This document shows positions 7,271-14,842 of a stretch of DNA of 36,385 nt, piece by piece. This DNA is from Pseudomonadota bacterium (GTDB lineage: Bacteria; Pseudomonadota; Gammaproteobacteria; Burkholderiales; Burkholderiaceae_C): assembly GCA_963205125.1 (NCBI GenBank), contig CAUJJO010000260.1, positions 1 to 36,385 of the forward strand, in the 5' to 3' direction. Under the pieces are notes generated by a model, which was given only the letters and a program-made list of their open reading frames with translations, did not search any database and was not told the DNA's origin. The translations under genes were made by a program, and so were the position numbers. The first letter of the stretch is position 1. Every line of letters begins with the position of its first letter.

Positions 7271-8379
7271 GCCGGCCGCAGGCCCCCGTCCAGCGCAGCC
7301 CGCAAGGCCGCGACGACGCGATCCTGGTCGGCCTCGCTCAGGTCGGCACTCATCGGCAGGCTGAGCACGCGTGATGCGGCCGCCGCGGCCTCGGGCGTCG
7401 CGCCCGCAGTGGCGAAGCGGCGATACGCGGGCTGGCGGTCGAGCGGCGCCGGATAGTGCACGGCCGTCGGGATGCCCTGCGCTTGCAGCGCCGCCTGCAC
7501 CGCGTCGCGGCGCTCGACGAAGACGGTCATCTGCGCCCAGACCGAGTTGCGGTCGGGCCGCACCGCCACGGCCTGGATGCCCGCCGCGGCGAGCAGCCGC
7601 TGGTAGCGCGCGCCGAGTTCGGCGCGGCGCTGCAGCTCCCACGCGAAGCGCTCGAGCTTGGCCAGCAGCACGGCGCACTGCAGCGTGTCCATGCGCCCGC
7701 CCACGCCTACCCGCGTGTGGTGGTAGCGCCGCGCCTGGCCGTGCACGCGGATCTCGCGCGCGGCCTGCGCCAGCGCGTCGTCGTCGGTGAAGAGCGCGCC
7801 GCCGTCGCCATAGCAGCCCAGCGGCTTGCTCGGGAAGAAGCTGGTCGCGCCGAAGGTCGAGAGCGCGCACGAGCGCCGCCCCTGGTAGAGCGCGCCGAAG
7901 CTCTGCGCGGCATCCTCGATCACCGAGATGCCGCCGTGCGCCGCGGCGATGGCGTTGAGCTCGCTCAGGTCGGCGACCTGGCCGTAGAGGCTGACCGGGA
8001 CGATCGCCTTGGTGCGCGGCGTGAGCGCGGCCTGCACCTGCCGCACGTCGAGGTTGCAGGTGTCGGGCTCGATGTCGACGAAGACCGGGCGTGCGCCCAG
8101 CAGCACGATGGTCTCCACCGTCGCGGCAAAGGAGAACGAGGTCGTGACGACCTCGTCGCCGGGGCCGACCTCGAGCGCCATCAGCGCGATCAGCAGCGCC
8201 TCGGTGCCGCTGGCCACCGTGACGCAATGGCGCGTGCCCGCGAACGCGGCCAGCGCCGTCTCGAGTTCCGCCACCTCGGGGCCCATGATGTACTGCCCGT
8301 GCTCGAGCACGCGCTGCATGCGCGCGTCGATGCGCGTCTTCAGCGCCGCGTACTGCGTCTTCAGGTCGGTGAACTGCAT
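7267..8379 (-). CDS. wbpE: UDP-2-acetamido-2-deoxy-3-oxo-glucuronate aminotransferase, WbpE/WlbC-like
   Basis: 370 residues, DegT family. The N-terminus MQFTDLKTQYAALK and the PLP segment ATSFFPSKPLGCYGDGGALF (lysine K185) are characteristic of the WbpE/WlbC branch, which aminates C3 of the UDP-3-keto-GlcNAcA made by WbpB. EDAAQSFGA (155-163) supplies the PLP aspartate, and AVHYPAPLDRQPAY is the substrate-side loop. A GGAGG ribosome binding site lies just upstream of the ATG at 8379. It follows the WbpD-like gene by 10 bases and overlaps the flippase-like gene by ATGA. The order wbpB-wbpD-wbpE strongly supports the pathway assignment; enzymatic specificity is inferred. Confidence 0.88.
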   Translation of the reverse strand: MQFTDLKTQYAALKTRIDARMQRVLEHGQYIMGPEVAELETALAAFAGTRHCVTVASGTEALLIALMALEVGPGDEVVTTSFSFAATVETIVLLGARPVFVDIEPDTCNLDVRQVQAALTPRTKAIVPVSLYGQVADLSELNAIAAAHGGISVIEDAAQSFGALYQGRRSCALSTFGATSFFPSKPLGCYGDGGALFTDDDALAQAAREIRVHGQARRYHHTRVGVGGRMDTLQCAVLLAKLERFAWELQRRAELGARYQRLLAAAGIQAVAVRPDRNSVWAQMTVFVERRDAVQAALQAQGIPTAVHYPAPLDRQPAYRRFATAGATPEAAAAASRVLSLPMSADLSEADQDRVVAALRAALDGGLRPA

Positions 8380-8389
8380 CGGGCCTCCA

Positions 8390-8971
8390 TCAGGCCGCCA
8401 TCACGGCGAGCGCCTCGCCGACGAGCCGGTAGCGCTCGCCGGTGGCCGGGCAGCGCGCCTGCCCCTGGCCCGAAGCCGGCAGCGCCAGGCGCTGCCCGTG
8501 ACGGCTCATCCAGCCGATGCGCCGCGCGGGAACGCCGACGACGAGCGCGAAGGCCGGCACGTCGCGGCTGACGACGGCACCGGCGCCGACGAAGGCGTAC
8601 TCGCCGATCGTCGTGCCGCAGACGATGGTGCAGTTGGCGCCCAGCGTGGCGCCGCGGCGCACGAGCGTGCGCCGGTATTCGTGCTTGCGCGGCACCGCCG
8701 CGCGCGGGTTGTGCACGTTGGTGAAGACCATGCTCGGGCCGCAGAAGACCTCGTCCTCGAGCGTCACCGCGTCGTAGACCGAGACCTGGTTCTGGATCTT
8801 CACGCGGTCGCCGATGACGACGTCGTTGCCGACGAAGACGCCCTGCCCGAGCGAGCACTCGCGCCCGATGCGTGCGCCCGCGCAGACGTGCGCGAAGTGC
8901 CATACGTGGGTGCCGCTGCCGAGCTGCGCGCCCGCGTCGACGATGGCGCTCGGATGGATCACGGCCGCCAT
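8390..8971 (-). CDS. wbpD: UDP-GlcNAc3N-uronate N-acetyltransferase, WbpD/WlbB-like (left-handed beta-helix)
   Basis: 193 residues composed of hexapeptide repeats forming a left-handed beta-helix: [64 protein letters not shown] and later [28 protein letters not shown]. The segment [17 protein letters not shown] is typical of the WbpD/WlbB group, which acetylates the C3 amine of UDP-GlcNAc3NA using acetyl-CoA. The ATG at 8971 shares one base with the WbpB-like stop (TGATG), indicating coupling. The short C-terminal tail (about 155-193) after the helix contains [12 protein letters not shown]. Function rests on family plus gene order. Confidence 0.9.
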   Translation of the reverse strand: MAAVIHPSAIVDAGAQLGSGTHVWHFAHVCAGARIGRECSLGQGVFVGNDVVIGDRVKIQNQVSVYDAVTLEDEVFCGPSMVFTNVHNPRAAVPRKHEYRRTLVRRGATLGANCTIVCGTTIGEYAFVGAGAVVSRDVPAFALVVGVPARRIGWMSRHGQRLALPASGQGQARCPATGERYRLVGEALAVMAA

Positions 8972-10029
8972 CAGAACACCAGCGGCAGGCCCACGCGCAC
9001 GCCGTCGCGCGCGCTGCGGTAGGCGGCGATCACCACTTCCAGCGAGCGCAGGCCCTCGTAGCCGTCGACCTGCGCGTTGGCCTCGCCGCGCAGCGTGCGG
9101 ATGACGTTGTCGTAGTAGAGCGGGTGGCCGGGGCCGTAGACGCTGCCGGTGGTGTAGTTCGCCTCGAGCACCTGCTCGTCCCCGGGCTGCGCGTCGGCGA
9201 ACTCCCAGTGGTCGATGCGATTGACCGCAACCCCGCCCACGCGCACCGTGCCGCGCTCGCCGAGGAGGGTGATGCTGCCCTCGAAGTTCCTGCCGTGCGT
9301 GAGCATGGTGACGTTGATCGAGGCCAGGCCGTTGCGCCGCAGGCGCAGGCCCATGACGCCGGTGTCCTCGGCCTCGATGTCGCGCGCCAGCGTCGCGGTG
9401 TAGGCGTGCACGCTGTCCACCGGGCCGACCAGCCAGTCGACCATGTCGACGTAGTGGCTCGCCTGGTTGAGGAAGGCGCCGCCGTCCAGGTCCCAGCGGC
9501 CGCGCCAGGGCGCGTGGTCGTAGTAGCTCTGCGGGCGCGTCCAGAACACGTTCACCGTCGTCAGGTAGATGGCGCCGAAGCGGCCGTCGTCGACCGCGCG
9601 CTTGAGCCGCTGCAGCGTCGGGTTGAGGCGGTTCTGCTTGACGACGAAGAGCTTCACGCCGGCCTCGCGGCAGACGCGCACCATCTGCATGCCTTCGTCC
9701 CACTTGGTGGCCATGGGCTTCTCGGTCAGCACGTGGCGGCCGGCCTGCGCGGCGCGCATCGCCTGGCGCGGGTGCAGGCCGCTGGGCGTGGCGAGCACGA
9801 TGACGTCAGCGTCGCTGCCGGCCAGCAGTGCCTCGAGCGACGCGAAGCCGGCCACGCCGGTTCGCGCCACCGCCGCCTGCAAGGCCTCTGGCGCGTGGTC
9901 GCAGACGGCCACCAGCCGCGCCCGCGCGGCGTGCTGCTGCAGGGCCTCGATGTGGTTGGCCGAGATGCGTCCGCAACCCACCAAGGCAAAGCGGATCGGA
10001 CGATCGGCAATCGGGAACGGTGCAGGCAT
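8971..10029 (-). CDS. wbpB: UDP-GlcNAc-uronate 3-dehydrogenase, WbpB/WlbA-like (Gfo/Idh/MocA family)
   Basis: 352 residues. The NAD-binding Rossmann motif is [15 protein letters not shown] (12-26), and the Gfo/Idh/MocA catalytic-lysine motif EKPMA is at 103-107. The active-site region [15 protein letters not shown] (186-200) and the segment [14 protein letters not shown] match WlbA/WbpB enzymes, which oxidise C3 of UDP-GlcNAcA with NAD regenerated by 2-oxoglutarate. It is the first gene of the glycan operon, 87 bases from the divergent lysS gene, with a TAGAAT -10 candidate at 10064-10059. No clear Shine-Dalgarno precedes the ATG at 10029. The gene for the preceding step (WbpA, UDP-GlcNAc 6-dehydrogenase) is not in the window. 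Confidence 0.88.
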   Translation of the reverse strand: MPAPFPIADRPIRFALVGCGRISANHIEALQQHAARARLVAVCDHAPEALQAAVARTGVAGFASLEALLAGSDADVIVLATPSGLHPRQAMRAAQAGRHVLTEKPMATKWDEGMQMVRVCREAGVKLFVVKQNRLNPTLQRLKRAVDDGRFGAIYLTTVNVFWTRPQSYYDHAPWRGRWDLDGGAFLNQASHYVDMVDWLVGPVDSVHAYTATLARDIEAEDTGVMGLRLRRNGLASINVTMLTHGRNFEGSITLLGERGTVRVGGVAVNRIDHWEFADAQPGDEQVLEANYTTGSVYGPGHPLYYDNVIRTLRGEANAQVDGYEGLRSLEVVIAAYRSARDGVRVGLPLVF

Positions 10030-10058
10030 GAGGCGAGACAACGCTCGGCGGAAGATCG

Positions 10059-10064
10059 ATTCTA
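10059..10064 (-). promoter_or_regulatory. Putative -10 box of the glycan operon
   Basis: TAGAAT on the minus strand, 29 bases upstream of the WbpB-like ATG, flanked as CCCTAGAATCG. It faces the lysS -10 (CCCTAAAATCG) on the other strand, so the two promoters share nearly the same ten-base core. No convincing -35 was found. Confidence 0.4.
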
Positions 10065-10086
10065 GGGCCGGCATCCGCGCCAACCC

Positions 10087-10092
10087 TAAAAT
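10087..10092 (+). promoter_or_regulatory. Putative lysS -10 box
   Basis: TAAAAT followed by CGCAGCCCT. Transcription would start near 10099, leaving a leader of about 18 bases that contains the AAGG ribosome binding site. The downstream bases match the motif found at the MOSC and ychF promoters with three differences. Confidence 0.5.
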
Positions 10093-10116
10093 CGCAGCCC
10101 TTTCAAGGCCTTGACG

Positions 10117-11646
10117 ATGAGCACTCCCCCGCCTTTGCCGACCCCCGCTGCAAGCGCCCCTGCCGCCACGCTCGACGAGAACCAGCTGATGGCCGAGCGG
10201 CGCGCGAAGCTGGCGGCGATCCGGCGCGCGGGCGTGGCCTTCCCCAACGACTTCCGGCCCACGCACAAGGCCGCCGACCTGCACCACCGCCACGCGCAGG
10301 TCGCGGGCGAGGAACTGGAGGCGCAGGGCGTCAAGGTCGCCGTCGCCGGGCGGCTGATGCTCAAGCGCGTGATGGGCCGTGCCTGCTTCGGCACGCTGCA
10401 GGACGGCAGCGGGCGGATCCAGCTCTACGTCACGCTCGACAACGTGGGGGCCGAGCAGCTCGATGACTTCAAGCACTGGGACCTGGGCGACATCCTCGCC
10501 TGCGAGGGCACGCTCTTTCGCACCAAGACCGGCGAGCTGTCGGTCAAGGCAAGCCGCGTGCGGCTGCTGACCAAGAGCCTGCGCCCGCTGCCCGACAAGT
10601 TCCACGGCATGGCCGACCTCGAGCAGAAGGTGCGCCAGCGCTACGTCGACCTGATGACCGACGAGGCGGCGCGCGCGCGCTTCGTCGCGCGCAGCAAGAC
10701 GGTGGCCTCGATCCGCAACTTCATGGTCGAGCACGGCTTCCTCGAGGTCGAGACGCCGATGCTGCACCCGAGTCCCGGCGGCGCCAACGCGCGGCCCTTC
10801 GTCACCCACCACAACGCGCTGGACCAGGACATGTTCCTGCGCATCGCGCCCGAGCTCTACTTGAAGCGCCTGCTCGTCGGCGGCTTCGAGCGCGTCTTCG
10901 AGATCAACCGCAGCTTTCGCAACGAGGGGATCAGCGTCCGCCACAACCCCGAGTTCACGATGATGGAGTTCTATGCGGCGTACTGGTCCTACCACGAGCT
11001 GATGGACTTCACCGAGAGCCTGCTGCGCCACGCCGCGCGCATGGCCACCGGCAGCGCCTCCCTCAGCTACGACGGCCGCGCGGTGGACCTGGACAAGCCC
11101 TTTGCGCGGCTGTCGGTGCGCGACGCGCTGGTCGCGCACGCGGGCTTGACGCCAGCGCAGGCCGACGACGCCGCCGAGCTGCACGCGCGCCTGAAGCAGC
11201 TCGGCGAGGAGCCGCCCGCGCACTGGAAGCTCGCCGAGCTGCAGTTCGGGCTCTTCGAGGCGGTGGTCGAGAGCAAGCTCTGGCAGCCGACCTTCATCGT
11301 CGACTACCCGGTCGAGGTGAGCCCGCTGGCGCGCGCCAGCGACGCCAATCCGGCCGTCACCGAGCGCTTCGAGCTCTTCGTCACCGGGCGCGAGATGGCC
11401 AACGGCTTCTCCGAGCTCAACGACGCCGAGGACCAGGCCGCGCGCTTTGCCGCGCAGGCGGCGAACAAGGAAGCCGGCGACGAGGAGGCGATGTACTACG
11501 ACGCCGACTTCGTGCGCGCCCTCGAGTACGGCATGCCGCCGGCCGGCGGCTGCGGCGTGGGCATCGACCGCCTGGTGATGCTGCTCACCGACAGCCCGAG
11601 CATCCGCGACGTGATCCTCTTCCCGGCGCTGCGCCGGGAGGGCTGA
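10117..11646 (+). CDS. lysS: Lysyl-tRNA synthetase, class II
   Basis: 509 residues, the normal size of bacterial class II LysRS, which charges tRNA-Lys in the cytoplasm. The N-terminal OB-fold anticodon-binding domain includes [20 protein letters not shown]. Motif 1 lies near [19 protein letters not shown], motif 2 is [20 protein letters not shown] followed by TMMEFY, and motif 3 is [14 protein letters not shown] near the C-terminus. A TTG two codons upstream is in frame, but the ATG at 10117 is preferred because AAGG lies 8 bases before it. The 15-residue Pro/Ala N-terminal extension before [10 protein letters not shown] is a common Burkholderiales feature. It is divergent from the glycan operon. 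Confidence 0.97.
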   Translation: MSTPPPLPTPAASAPAATLDENQLMAERRAKLAAIRRAGVAFPNDFRPTHKAADLHHRHAQVAGEELEAQGVKVAVAGRLMLKRVMGRACFGTLQDGSGRIQLYVTLDNVGAEQLDDFKHWDLGDILACEGTLFRTKTGELSVKASRVRLLTKSLRPLPDKFHGMADLEQKVRQRYVDLMTDEAARARFVARSKTVASIRNFMVEHGFLEVETPMLHPSPGGANARPFVTHHNALDQDMFLRIAPELYLKRLLVGGFERVFEINRSFRNEGISVRHNPEFTMMEFYAAYWSYHELMDFTESLLRHAARMATGSASLSYDGRAVDLDKPFARLSVRDALVAHAGLTPAQADDAAELHARLKQLGEEPPAHWKLAELQFGLFEAVVESKLWQPTFIVDYPVEVSPLARASDANPAVTERFELFVTGREMANGFSELNDAEDQAARFAAQAANKEAGDEEAMYYDADFVRALEYGMPPAGGCGVGIDRLVMLLTDSPSIRDVILFPALRREG

Positions 11647-11695
11647 AGGCCCCCGGAGCGCGCGGCGAGCGGCGGCCCTTACCCCGAAGCTCTTT

Positions 11696-11774
11696 CGTAG
11701 GAGCGCCGGCAGGCGCGATTGGGCGCCCCGCGTGGTCATGCCAAGGCCGAATCGCGGCTGCCGCCGCTCCTACG
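11696..11774. repeat. REP-like inverted pair (BIME-like)
   Basis: Two 25-base arms (11696-11720 and the reverse complement of 11750-11774) match at 23 of 25 positions and begin CGTAGGAGCG, the core of the REP family seen in Xanthomonas, Pseudomonas and some betaproteobacteria. Each arm folds on its own: the left as GCGCC-GGCA-GGCGC, the right as GCGGC-GGCA-GCCGC. The only two differences between arms are a compensating pair within this stem. The whole unit could also fold as one long hairpin downstream of lysS and act as a bidirectional terminator. Confidence 0.75.
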
Positions 11775-11821
11775 GGGCCGTTTGCGGGGCCGTTTGCGGG
11801 GCCGGTTGCGGGGCCGGTTGC
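11774..11821. repeat. 12-bp tandem repeat, four copies
   Basis: Four head-to-tail 12-base units: two of GGGGCCGTTTGC then two of GGGGCCGGTTGC. They directly follow the REP-like pair and end 19 bases before the enoyl-CoA hydratase stop codon. The paired variants suggest duplication of a dimer or of each unit. Confidence 0.85.
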
Positions 11822-11840
11822 GGGACGGGAGAGGGAGCGT

Positions 11841-12629
11841 TCAGCGCTGCTTGAACTGCGGCGCGCGCTTGCTGAGGAAGGCGTCCATGCCTTCCTTCTG
11901 GTCCTCGGTGGCGAAGAGCGAGTGGAAGATGCGCCGCTCGTAGTCGATGCCGTCGCGCAGGCCGCCCTCGAAGGACTTGTTGACGCAGGCCTTGGCCAGC
12001 GCGACGCTCGGGCCGCTCAAGCCGCAGATGATCGCGGCAGCAGACAGCGCCTCGTCGATCAGCTTGTCCGCCGCGACGATGCGCGAGACGAGGCCCGCGC
12101 GCTCGGCCTCGGTGGCGTCCATCATGCGGCCGGTGAGGACGAGGTCCATGGTCTTGGACTTGCCCACCGCGCGCGGCAGGCGCTGCGTGCCGCCGGCGCC
12201 CGGGATGACGCCGAGCTTGATCTCGGGCTGGCCGAACTTCGCGTTGTCGGCGGCGATGATGAAGTCGCACATCATCGCCAGCTCGCAGCCGCCGCCCAGC
12301 GCAAAGCCCGCGACCGCCGCGATCACCGGCTTCCTCACCTGCAGCAGCGTCTCCCAATTGCGCGTGATGTACTCGGTCTGGTGCACGTGCATGTAGTCGT
12401 ACTTCGCCATCGCGGCGATGTCGGCACCGGCGGCGAAGGCCTTCTCGTTGCCGGTGATGACGATGCAGCCGATGGCGTCGTCGCGGTCGAAGGCGATCAG
12501 CGCCTGGCCCATCTCGACCATCAGCGCGTCGTTCAGCGCATTGAGCTGCTTGGGGCGGTTGATGCGGATGAGCGCGGTGCGGCGTTCGCCGTCGCCGTGG
12601 ATCTCGGTGAGGATGAGCGGTTCGGTCAT
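11841..12629 (-). CDS. Enoyl-CoA hydratase (crotonase family)
   Basis: 262 residues, typical of short-chain enoyl-CoA hydratase, which hydrates trans-2-enoyl-CoA in fatty-acid or phenylacetate-type beta-oxidation. The oxyanion-hole segment FAAGADIAAM (65-74) and GFALGGGCELAMMCD (108-122) are present, with both catalytic glutamates E116 (GGCE) and E136 (FGQPEIKLG), followed by PGAGGTQRLPR. These match mitochondrial-type ECHS1 closely, so true hydratase activity is likely. The ATG at 12629 is chosen over one 13 codons upstream because AGGAG sits about 10 bases before it. It lies downstream of the DUF3108 gene with its own promoter candidate. PaaF and FadB-independent crotonases cannot be separated on sequence alone. 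Confidence 0.92.
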   Translation of the reverse strand: MTEPLILTEIHGDGERRTALIRINRPKQLNALNDALMVEMGQALIAFDRDDAIGCIVITGNEKAFAAGADIAAMAKYDYMHVHQTEYITRNWETLLQVRKPVIAAVAGFALGGGCELAMMCDFIIAADNAKFGQPEIKLGVIPGAGGTQRLPRAVGKSKTMDLVLTGRMMDATEAERAGLVSRIVAADKLIDEALSAAAIICGLSGPSVALAKACVNKSFEGGLRDGIDYERRIFHSLFATEDQKEGMDAFLSKRAPQFKQR

Positions 12630-12670
12630 GGGGCGGGTCTCCTGGGAGTTCTCCGGGGCAAGCTGCACGC

Positions 12671-12699
12671 ACTATACGGGGCACAGTCTCCGCTGTACG
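12671..12699 (-). promoter_or_regulatory. Putative enoyl-CoA hydratase promoter with imperfect palindrome
   Basis: Minus-strand TATAGT (12676-12671) is a good -10 and CGTACA (12699-12694) a partial -35, with 17 bases between. The interval 12681-12698 is an imperfect palindrome, GCACAG-TCTCCG-CTGTAC, lying between and over the boxes where a repressor could bind. The start of transcription would be about 35 bases before the ATG. Confidence 0.4.
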
Positions 12700-12709
12700 G
12701 GCCGCAGCT

Positions 12710-13924
12710 TCACCGCGCGGCCATGTCGGCGGCCTGGCGCGGCAGGCGCGACAGCAGCAGGTCGACGAAGGTTTCGGCGTCCTGGCGGATGAGGATGCGC
12801 ACCGGCAGGTACTGCAGGCTGGGCGCGATCCAGACCTCGGCGGAGAGGTCGCTGCCGGGTCGCTCCGGTCGGCGCGGTCGCAGATGCACCGTCGCCAGCG
12901 GGCCGGCGCCGGTGGCGAGTTCCTCCTCGCCCAGCACGTCGTAGACCCAGGTGTCGATGCTCCGCGGCAGGGCCAGCGGCACCGGCACCGACTGGCCGCT
13001 GCGCAGACGCTGCGGCTGCGTCGTGAAGAGCCAGGTCAGGTGCACGAACTGGCTCGCCGAGTCCTGCAGTCCGGGCGGGCGCGGGCGCTCGCTGCCGTCG
13101 GACAGGCGCACGCGCTCCTCGCCCAGCTCGATCGCCAGCCGTCGCGCGGCGCGCAGCACGGTGCGCGTTTCCTCCTCGTAGTGGCGCGGCCGCAGGCCGT
13201 CGTCGCCGATCAGGCCGTCGCTGGACGTGCGCCGCCACACCAGCGGCGCGAAGGACGGCCCGATGCCGACCTCGACGTGCACCTGGTAGTGCACGCCGTC
13301 GAGCAGCCACTGCACGCTGGCCTGGCCGTCGACGGGGCCGCGGTAGTTGCCGCTCAGGCGATAGTCCAGCCGCGTCGAGCGCGGCCATTCGAGCGCAGGG
13401 GCCGGCTCCGGCGCAGGCGGTACGGGCTGCGCAGGCGGTTCTGGAGACGGCAAAGCAGATGCCTGCACCGGCTCGACCTGCGGCTCGGCCAAGGGTTCGG
13501 CCGGCGGCTCGACCAGCGGTTCGGCCGGCAGGGGCGCGGCGGCCACGAGCAGCGCTTCCTCGCCGACCGCCGCTTCGGCGGGCATCGCAGGCGCTTCGGA
13601 TGCAGCGAGCGTCGATGTGGCCGATGCGGCCGATGCGGCCGATGCCGCAGATGCCGCTGCGGCCTGGGCGGCTGCGGAGGCGGCAGGCGCGGCGATCGCC
13701 GCGTTCGCGCGGCGCGCCCGGCTGCGTGCGGGGGCCCGCGGCGCGGCAGGCGGCGCGGCGCTGGGGCGCAGCTCGGCGACGAAGTCGGCCTTCAGGCGCG
13801 CCATCGCCGAGCCGAGGCTTGCCTCCTGCCACGCGGCCTGCTGCGTCGCCAGGCCTTCGGCCAGCCACAGGTGCAGCGCCAGGACCCCGGCCGTCAGGGC
13901 CGCGAGCACGCCAGAGCGCGGCAT
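12710..13924 (-). CDS. DUF3108 domain protein with membrane anchor and Ala/Pro linker
   Basis: 404 residues. Residues 1-25 form a signal-anchor helix (VLAALTAGVLALHLWLAEGL). A long low-complexity Ala/Pro/Glu linker occupies roughly 50-185, then comes the DUF3108 domain from about 190 (RLDYRLSGNYRGPVDGQASV, later SDGLIGDDGLRPRHYEEE and SLQYLPVRILIRQ). DUF3108 proteins in betaproteobacteria are periplasmic or membrane-anchored with a lipocalin-like beta fold and unknown function. It follows dsbC on the same strand, with 65 bases between. The linker is encoded partly by a 9-bp tandem repeat, so its length may vary. The ATG at 13924 has no strong Shine-Dalgarno. Confidence 0.82.
   Translation of the reverse strand: MPRSGVLAALTAGVLALHLWLAEGLATQQAAWQEASLGSAMARLKADFVAELRPSAAPPAAPRAPARSRARRANAAIAAPAASAAAQAAAASAASAASAASATSTLAASEAPAMPAEAAVGEEALLVAAAPLPAEPLVEPPAEPLAEPQVEPVQASALPSPEPPAQPVPPAPEPAPALEWPRSTRLDYRLSGNYRGPVDGQASVQWLLDGVHYQVHVEVGIGPSFAPLVWRRTSSDGLIGDDGLRPRHYEEETRTVLRAARRLAIELGEERVRLSDGSERPRPPGLQDSASQFVHLTWLFTTQPQRLRSGQSVPVPLALPRSIDTWVYDVLGEEELATGAGPLATVHLRPRRPERPGSDLSAEVWIAPSLQYLPVRILIRQDAETFVDLLLSRLPRQAADMAAR
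13614..13658. repeat. 9-bp tandem repeat within the DUF3108 linker
   Basis: Five units of nine bases, consensus GATGCGGCC, the last two diverged (GATGCCGCA, GATGCCGCT). On the coding strand they give Ala-Ala-Ser triplets, so any change in copy number stays in frame and alters only the linker length. Confidence 0.8.
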
Positions 13925-13989
13925 CGCAAGGCTCGGTACCGGTCCGCTCGGGACTGGAGGCGGGCGAGTGCCGCAGCGGCCGCGCCGCT

Positions 13990-14820
13990 TCAGCCCTTGC
14001 GCGCGGCGGCGGCAAGCAGCCGCTCGACTTCCGCCAGCGGCAGCGCGCCGGGCTTGCGCGAGCCGTCCTCGAAGAAGACCGCGGGCGTGCCCTGCACCCG
14101 GTGCTTGCGGCCGAACTCGACGTTGCGCTCGAGTGCCGCCGTGTCGCAGCGGCCCATCGTCTTGGGCGGCGTGGTGCCTTCCAGCATCCAGGCGCGCCAG
14201 GTCTTGGCGGCGTCCTTGGCGCACCAGATGTCGCGCGACTTGACCTGCGAGTCCGGCCCCAGGATGGGATAGAGGAAGGCATAGACGGTGACGTCCTTGA
14301 CCGCCGCGAGATCGCGCTCGAAGCGCTTGCAGTAGCCGCAGTTGGGGTCGACGAAGACCGCCAGCTTGCGCTTGCCGCTGCCCTGCTTGATGACCATCGC
14401 GTCCTTCAGCGGCAGCGCGTCCCAGGCGACGGCGGTGAGCTTGTCAAGCCGTTCCTCGGTCAGGTTGGCGTGGCTGCGCGTGTCGATGATCGAGCCCTGC
14501 ACGATCAGGTGGTCGCCGCGCTCGTCGGCGTAGTAGAGCTCGTGGCCGATGCGAACCTCGTAGAGGCCGGGAATCGGCGTGCGGCTGATCTCGTCGATCC
14601 GAGGCAGGCTCGGGATGCGCTCGGCAAGGTTCTTGCGCAGCGCGGCCTGCACGTCGGCGGCCACCGCGGCGGTGGTGGGCGCCGCAGGAGCCGCCGCAGG
14701 AGCCGCCGCGGGCGCGGCATCGGCGGCCGGCCTGGCGGCCTGGGCTTGCGCCCGTGCGGGCGGCAGCGCGGCCAGGGCGAGCGTCACGGCGCCAAGAAGC
14801 GCGATCGGGGTGGGGGTCAC
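13990..14820 (-). CDS. dsbC: Periplasmic thiol:disulfide isomerase DsbC
   Basis: 276 residues. A signal peptide (1-25, ending PARAQA) precedes an Ala/Pro linker (about 27-52) and an N-terminal dimerisation domain (about 55-125). The thioredoxin-fold catalytic domain has the active site CGYC (161-164), the cis-proline TP (245-246) and a second cysteine pair C200/C225 equivalent to the structural disulfide of E. coli DsbC. It isomerises wrong disulfides in the periplasm and is recycled by DsbD. The start is GTG at 14820, supported by GAGGA a few bases upstream. It lies 22 bases after ubiH and ends 65 bases before the DUF3108 gene, a common Burkholderiales arrangement. Confidence 0.95.
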   Translation of the reverse strand: MTPTPIALLGAVTLALAALPPARAQAQAARPAADAAPAAAPAAAPAAPTTAAVAADVQAALRKNLAERIPSLPRIDEISRTPIPGLYEVRIGHELYYADERGDHLIVQGSIIDTRSHANLTEERLDKLTAVAWDALPLKDAMVIKQGSGKRKLAVFVDPNCGYCKRFERDLAAVKDVTVYAFLYPILGPDSQVKSRDIWCAKDAAKTWRAWMLEGTTPPKTMGRCDTAALERNVEFGRKHRVQGTPAVFFEDGSRKPGALPLAEVERLLAAAARKG

Positions 14821-14842
14821 GTCAAGTCCTCGAAGGTCGCGT

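Noticed and set aside
4844..7456. 870-codon plus-strand open frame
   Set aside because: It runs antisense across a glycosyltransferase and a membrane protein gene with obvious family features. Its Gln/Arg/Ala composition is typical of a codon-bias shadow.
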